Shown: positions 22,516-26,615 of the stretch, in pieces
Layout: every line of letters begins with the position of its first letter
Numbering within the stretch: position 1 is the first letter of the stretch
Assembly (NCBI RefSeq): GCF_021648855.1
Contig: NZ_JAKJHX010000037.1
Location: 1-26,615 of the forward strand
Direction of reading: 5' to 3'
DNA length: 26,615 nt
Source: Tychonema litorale BBK16
GTDB lineage: Bacteria > Cyanobacteriota > Cyanobacteriia > Cyanobacteriales > Microcoleaceae
Notes under the pieces: generated by a model
What the model saw: the letters and a program-made list of their open reading frames with translations, nothing else
Databases searched by the model: none
Told to the model about the DNA's origin: nothing
Made by a program: the position numbers and the translations under genes

Positions 22516-23799
22516 TCACTTTTTGTAATATTGATTGGCTTCTGACCAATTCATTTTAAGTAATAGTTCATCTCCCAATGTCAGCTTGAGACGAGGTTTG
22601 ATAGGTTCTATACCCAAAGCACGAATAATCTCGCTAGCTACGACTTTTGCTAATAGTGGTGGTACAGAATTTCCGACTTGGCGAAAACCATGCCATTTTG
22701 TGCTATGAAATCTGAACCAATCAGGGTAAGAATGCAGTCGGGCTGCTTCTCTGACTGTAATGCAGCGAGGTGCGATCGGGTGAATCGGCCTTGGCGAAGT
22801 ATAAGCCCCTCTAGCCCTGTCTGTTCCCGCCCTGAGAGTGTTGCAAACTCCGTCGGGGTGCAGCTTGTAGAAACGGCTGATCGGGTCTCTTTCGCCGTGT
22901 TTAGCCGCCGCAAATCTTTCGATACATTCCGGGGAATGGTTTGTGCGTAAACTAGAAGAGAGGATTTGCCGATCGTACTTGCGATCGTAAGAATAATCAT
23001 CATCAAAGTGATTGATTCCGCGCATTATACTCGCGTAACTGCTGGATTTTCCATACTCCGCCGTTACCCAATCTCGATCGAGTAATTCGCTATATTTTTC
23101 GATTTCTGGCAAATCTCCAATGGCATCCAAAACTGTTGGTACAACAGGCAAATCAGGATTGATTTTAGGTTTTACTTTCCGTTTGGGAACATTAACTTTG
23201 GCATTCATTTTTGGCAACAAAGTAGTCGGTAGAGGATACTTTGGTAATTGACAATCAGCTTTACAGCCAATTAAAAACAATCTTTTACGAGATTGCGGAA
23301 CTCCATAATGAGCGGCATTGAGCACTTGATAATTTTCTTCTACTTGATAGCCTGCTTCTATAAAAGAACTAATTAAAAAATCGAGAAGTTCTTTATGTTC
23401 TCCTGCTTTGATTCCAGGCACATTTTCCATGACAAAAAACTTGGGTTTTAGTTCCAAAACCAAGCGTTGAAAGTGAAAAATTAGAGAATTTCGGGGGTCA
23501 TCTATATCGCGTTTCCCCATCAGCGAGAATCCTTGACAGGGCGAACCGCTGATAACGACATCTATCTGGCGCTTACCAATTTGAGAATTTTTCCGAATTT
23601 CCTTGCCGGTTAATAGTGCTATATCTTTACATAAAATAGAACAGCGGGGGAAATTAAACTCGTGGGTAGCGCAGTGAATTGGGTCGATTTCAACTGAGGC
23701 AAGTACGTCAAAACCTGCTTGTTCAAAGCCAAGTGTCATACCACCGGCACCGGCAAATAAATCAACAGCGATCGGTCGCTTTTTCCGACTGCTTGGCAT
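22516..23799 (-). CDS. dcm: DNA (cytosine-5-)-methyltransferase
   Basis: Methylates cytosine C5 in a specific DNA site. The 427 residues carry the motifs in order: I DLFAGAGGMTLGFEQAGF (13-30), IV GSPCQGFS with catalytic C88, VI ENVPG (125-129), VIII QSRKRLF (169-175), a target-recognition region of about 150 residues, IX REAARLHSYPDW and X QVGNSVPP near the end. It appears complete. No restriction endonuclease or Vsr gene is adjacent, so it is probably solitary. It starts 23 bases after lpxB on the same strand. The target cannot be read from sequence. Synechocystis has a solitary C5 enzyme acting on CGATCG, the HIP1 core, and this may be its counterpart; that is inference. Confidence 0.93.
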   Translation of the reverse strand: MPSSRKKRPIAVDLFAGAGGMTLGFEQAGFDVLASVEIDPIHCATHEFNFPRCSILCKDIALLTGKEIRKNSQIGKRQIDVVISGSPCQGFSLMGKRDIDDPRNSLIFHFQRLVLELKPKFFVMENVPGIKAGEHKELLDFLISSFIEAGYQVEENYQVLNAAHYGVPQSRKRLFLIGCKADCQLPKYPLPTTLLPKMNAKVNVPKRKVKPKINPDLPVVPTVLDAIGDLPEIEKYSELLDRDWVTAEYGKSSSYASIMRGINHFDDDYSYDRKYDRQILSSSLRTNHSPECIERFAAAKHGERDPISRFYKLHPDGVCNTLRAGTDRARGAYTSPRPIHPIAPRCITVREAARLHSYPDWFRFHSTKWHGFRQVGNSVPPLLAKVVASEIIRALGIEPIKPRLKLTLGDELLLKMNWSEANQYYKK

Positions 23800-23822
23800 A
23801 ACCTTCTATAACCGGATTTATT

Positions 23823-24995
23823 TTAATTTGCTACGTTTAATTTGAGATATTTCATAATTTCTGAAGCAGCCCGATCGCTAGCACCGACTTTTCCCAAATG
23901 TTCGCGCATTTCCCGATAACCATCCAAAGTTTGTTGTCGCCGATCGGCATTTTGCACCAATTCCAGTGCGTGAGAAACTATATTTTCCGCAGTCGCCTCA
24001 TCTTGGAGTAATTCTGGGACGATCGGCTTCATTTGCACTAAATTAGGCGGAGACATAAACGGAATCGAAAATTTCAGCAAGTGTTGAGCAATCCAAGCGG
24101 TAATCGGGCTAACGCGATAGAGTACAACTTGCGGAACATCGAGTAAAGCTAATTCCAGATTAACAGTACCAGATTTCGCGATCGCCAGATCGGCAGCAGC
24201 CAAAATTTCCAGAGTTTGATTTTCTAGCAAAGTAGCCCGCAAACCAAAATCTGCAATCGCTGTTTCGATTTGACTACGAAAAGCAGATTGAGAGAGAGGA
24301 ATCCAGAAATGAACTTCCGGCAATTTAGCTTGAATAATTTGAGCAGCCTCAAATATAACAGGCATCAGATACTTCAATTCTTGGCCTCTAGAGGCAGGAA
24401 TTAGAGCCACAGACACCTGTTCCGGTGGAATTCCCAAAGTTTTGCGGGCAACTTCGCGACTGGGTGCAGCCTGCATTCTATCCACCAAAGGATGACCAAC
24501 CCAACTGACTTGTGCGCCTTTCTTTTGAAAATAGTTAGCTTCTTCGGGGAAAATGGCTAAGATGCGATCGCAAATATCGACAATCAAAGCAGTATTGCGA
24601 GGAGAAATCGACCAAACCCACTCTTGAGGTGCGATATACCAAAGCACTGGTATCGAAGACAAATGGCGACGGATGTAGCTACCAATGCCGAGATTTGGAC
24701 TTAAGTAATCAATCAATACAACAACATCGGGAGGAGAATCTTTGAGATATTGTTTGGCTTTTTTCTGAACTTTCATAGTTGGCAAAAGATAGGGAAGTGC
24801 TTCGACAATTCCCATCGAACCAATGCCCAAAGTATTGGCTAAAATAGTAGCGCCAGCTTCCGCCATACGCTGGCCACCCAATGCGACAATTTCTAAATCT
24901 AAACCAATGGCTGCGGCTTGATGTTTTAAGGCAGTAACTAATAAAGCCCCTTGCAAGTCGCCGGAAACCTCACCAGTGCTAATAAAAATTTTCAT
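23823..24995 (-). CDS. lpxB: Lipid-A-disaccharide synthase LpxB
   Basis: Joins UDP-2,3-diacylglucosamine to lipid X (2,3-diacylglucosamine 1-phosphate) to make the disaccharide core of lipid A; a peripheral inner-membrane glycosyltransferase (GT19). The 390 residues match the family. Visible signatures: FISTGEVSGDLQGA at the N-terminus, IDYLSPNLG and LWYIAPQEWVW in the first half, FPEE..YF and WVGHPLVD in the middle, and AKSGTVNLELALLDVPQVVLYR in the donor-binding half. It follows the Uma2-family gene by 10 bases and precedes the methyltransferase gene by 23 bases, all on the minus strand. No break or missing motif. Confidence 0.96.
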   Translation of the reverse strand: MKIFISTGEVSGDLQGALLVTALKHQAAAIGLDLEIVALGGQRMAEAGATILANTLGIGSMGIVEALPYLLPTMKVQKKAKQYLKDSPPDVVVLIDYLSPNLGIGSYIRRHLSSIPVLWYIAPQEWVWSISPRNTALIVDICDRILAIFPEEANYFQKKGAQVSWVGHPLVDRMQAAPSREVARKTLGIPPEQVSVALIPASRGQELKYLMPVIFEAAQIIQAKLPEVHFWIPLSQSAFRSQIETAIADFGLRATLLENQTLEILAAADLAIAKSGTVNLELALLDVPQVVLYRVSPITAWIAQHLLKFSIPFMSPPNLVQMKPIVPELLQDEATAENIVSHALELVQNADRRQQTLDGYREMREHLGKVGASDRAASEIMKYLKLNVAN

Positions 24996-25005
24996 ATTCT
25001 GAACT

Positions 25006-25608
25006 TTAAACAGGTGAAATGTTCGCTAATAACTCGGTAACAGCATCATATTGATCTGGCATATTAGCACAACGTAGTAGTAATTCTAAGTCTAGATTGG
25101 GAAGGAATGTACTCCGGGTAATCTGCTCATAATTTTCACCTCTTAAATTGTAGAGAGATAACTGACTATTTTGCCAAAACCAGACTTCCCGAATTCCCAA
25201 CCTTTTGTATAATTTTAGAGTATCTATTCCGCCACTTGGTATTATCACTTCGATAGCAATATCTGGGACTGTTTTTTCTGTGCCTATGTCATAGCAATCA
25301 TCCACCTCTTTTCTACCGCCTAATTCTCTGTCACCCAGAGTCGGCCCGCCCTTACCGTAAAATCGAATGCCATTTGCTCTCATATATGCCTCTAGCAGCA
25401 TACATAGAGTTTTTTTGATTATTTCATGTTCTGGGGAGACTGTCATAATTTGCAGAATTCGATCGAGATAGAAAAATTTTACGCCGCTGATATCTTTAAA
25501 AGCTGATTCTATCGCTTCAAATTGTTCCCAGCTAACACCATAGAACCTAATGCACCCATCTTGTTCTGTTTCATGGGATGTAAATTTGATTGAAGTGTGT
25601 ACATTCAT
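25006..25608 (-). CDS. Uma2-family (DUF820) putative PD-(D/E)xK endonuclease
   Basis: A 200-residue protein of a family greatly expanded in cyanobacteria, with a restriction-endonuclease-like fold. The core signature PDIAIEVIIPSGGIDTLKLYKRLGIREVWFWQ (about 115-146) gives the metal-binding Asp, Glu and Lys of the fold. The N-terminal part holds WEQFEAIESAF and EHEIIKKTL. The real function of Uma2 proteins is unsettled; nuclease activity is inferred from fold and motif. It lies between lpxA (41-base gap) and lpxB (10-base gap) in the same direction, so it is probably co-transcribed with them though it has no link to lipid A. Confidence 0.87.
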   Translation of the reverse strand: MNVHTSIKFTSHETEQDGCIRFYGVSWEQFEAIESAFKDISGVKFFYLDRILQIMTVSPEHEIIKKTLCMLLEAYMRANGIRFYGKGGPTLGDRELGGRKEVDDCYDIGTEKTVPDIAIEVIIPSGGIDTLKLYKRLGIREVWFWQNSQLSLYNLRGENYEQITRSTFLPNLDLELLLRCANMPDQYDAVTELLANISPV

Positions 25609-25649
25609 AGGGCGATAGTCGCTTAATTCATAGGTTTATTCTACATGAT

Positions 25650-26444
25650 TCACTTTTTGCCTGGAATCAAACCGCGTCTGGGTTTGGTGATAGACTCCTG
25701 CACAAAAGTCCGCAGATGCTGCAAATGGGGGTTTTCTGGTAATAAATCTAATTGTTCCAAAGCTTGATTGAGAGTATAGCCCGATCGGTATAAAATCCGA
25801 AAAGTCTTCTTCAACAGTTCCAAATCTTCTGCTGTCAAACCAGCGCGTTGGAGACCAATTTTGTTGATCGATCGCACTCTGGAAGGATTCCCCTCGACTA
25901 ACATATAAGGAGGGACATCGCGATCGATCCTGCTCAATCCGCCCACCATAGACAATCGGCCGATATGGACAAATTGATGAACTCCCAAAACACCGCTCAA
26001 TCGAGCCTGAGACTCGATCTTAACGTGTCCGGCCAAAGCCACGGCATTTGCGATAATTACGCGATCGGCGATCGCACAATTATGACCAACGTGAACATAA
26101 GCCATCAATAAATTATGATTGCCGATTGTCGTGCTTTCCCCAGGTTCGGTAGCCCGATTAATTGTCACATATTCCCGAATCAGATTATCATCGCCAATAT
26201 CCACCCTAGTTAGAGAACCTTGATACTTTAAATCTTGAGGTTCCAAACCAATAGCCGCACCAGGAAAAATTTGATTACGAGCACCTATTTCTGTTAGCCC
26301 ATCGATAATTGCATGAGCACCAATCTTAGTTTGTGGCCCGATTTTCACTCTTTCCCCAATTACAGCATAAGCTCCTACTTCTACAGTAGAGTGAAGTTCG
26401 GCGCGGGGATGAATCACAGCAGTTGGGTGAATCAAAGTAAGCAT
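25650..26444 (-). CDS. lpxA: UDP-N-acetylglucosamine acyltransferase LpxA
   Basis: First enzyme of lipid A synthesis: moves a 3-hydroxyacyl chain from acyl carrier protein to UDP-GlcNAc. A 264-residue cytoplasmic trimer. The first 190 residues are left-handed beta-helix hexapeptide repeats ([35 protein letters not shown]); the catalytic histidine is H121 in AYVHVGHNC (118-121), and [14 protein letters not shown] (156-169) is the substrate-binding loop. The C-terminal helical domain (about 190-255) is complete. In cyanobacteria lpxC and fabZ usually lie upstream; here that side is the window edge, filled by a heptamer repeat. Confidence 0.96.
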   Translation of the reverse strand: MLTLIHPTAVIHPRAELHSTVEVGAYAVIGERVKIGPQTKIGAHAIIDGLTEIGARNQIFPGAAIGLEPQDLKYQGSLTRVDIGDDNLIREYVTINRATEPGESTTIGNHNLLMAYVHVGHNCAIADRVIIANAVALAGHVKIESQARLSGVLGVHQFVHIGRLSMVGGLSRIDRDVPPYMLVEGNPSRVRSINKIGLQRAGLTAEDLELLKKTFRILYRSGYTLNQALEQLDLLPENPHLQHLRTFVQESITKPRRGLIPGKK

Positions 26445-26462
26445 TTTTCAGTTTTTTATAAT

Positions 26463-26615
26463 AATTGGTAATTGGGAATTGGGAATTGGGAATCGGGAAT
26501 TGGGAATTGGGAATCGGGAATTGGGAATTGGGAATTGGGAATGGGGAATTGGGAATGGGGAATTGGTAATTGGGAATTGGGAATTGGGAATCGGGAATTG
26601 GGAATTGGGAATCGG
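26463..26615 (+). repeat. Heptamer array (AATTGGG) of about 22 units, running off the window
   Basis: Twenty-one full 7-nt units and one partial, all in phase, with variants AATTGGT, AATCGGG and AATGGGG. Units 1-8 and 15-22 have the same order of variants, so a block was duplicated at 98-bp spacing. It lies 18 bases upstream of the lpxA start codon. Confidence 0.92.

Overview
The window comes from a filamentous, non-heterocystous-looking cyanobacterium of the Microcoleus/Oscillatoria kind. This rests on chlorophyll synthase, many HIP1 octamers (GCGATCGC) in genes on both strands, lipid A genes of cyanobacterial type, a DUF4278 protein, and abundant 7-nt tandem repeats. The genus is an inference; no rRNA or tRNA gene is present to test it.

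Left part (1-7.2 kb, plus strand): a possible IS200/IS605-type right end at the edge, then chlG, a class A penicillin-binding protein, and a HAE1-type RND exporter subunit with its own promoter. Middle left (7.2-11.6 kb): a block of nested hairpins, then rtcB, an RNA ligase gene interrupted by an HNH-type intein placed exactly before the catalytic metal-binding cysteine. A two-gene unit follows (small helical protein plus retropepsin-like protein), then two minus-strand genes (DUF4278 protein and BON-domain protein) with repeats between them.

Centre (11.7-22.2 kb, plus strand): seven genes form a complete Wsp-type chemosensory cluster: CheW (WspB-like), CheR with TPR (WspC-like), receptor (WspA-like), CheW with a Cys-rich N-terminus (WspD-like), hybrid CheA with two HPt domains (WspE-like), CheB (WspF-like), and a terminal response regulator. 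In Pseudomonas the last gene, wspR, joins a REC domain to a GGDEF diguanylate cyclase. Here a very WspR-like REC domain is joined to a class III nucleotide cyclase whose specificity residues read as adenylate cyclase. The likely logic is: membrane receptor, hybrid kinase, phosphorylated REC-cyclase, cAMP, with CheR and CheB adapting the receptor. This cAMP version of the Wsp circuit is the most interesting system in the window.

Right part (22.2-26.6 kb): a 44-bp tandem repeat whose third copy is split by a 115-bp MITE-like element with an apparent 8-bp target duplication, then a minus-strand run lpxA, Uma2-family gene, lpxB, and a C5 cytosine methyltransferase gene with no restriction partner in view. 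The window ends inside a long 7-nt repeat upstream of lpxA. Heptameric arrays recur at seven or more intergenic places, several inside the chemosensory cluster.
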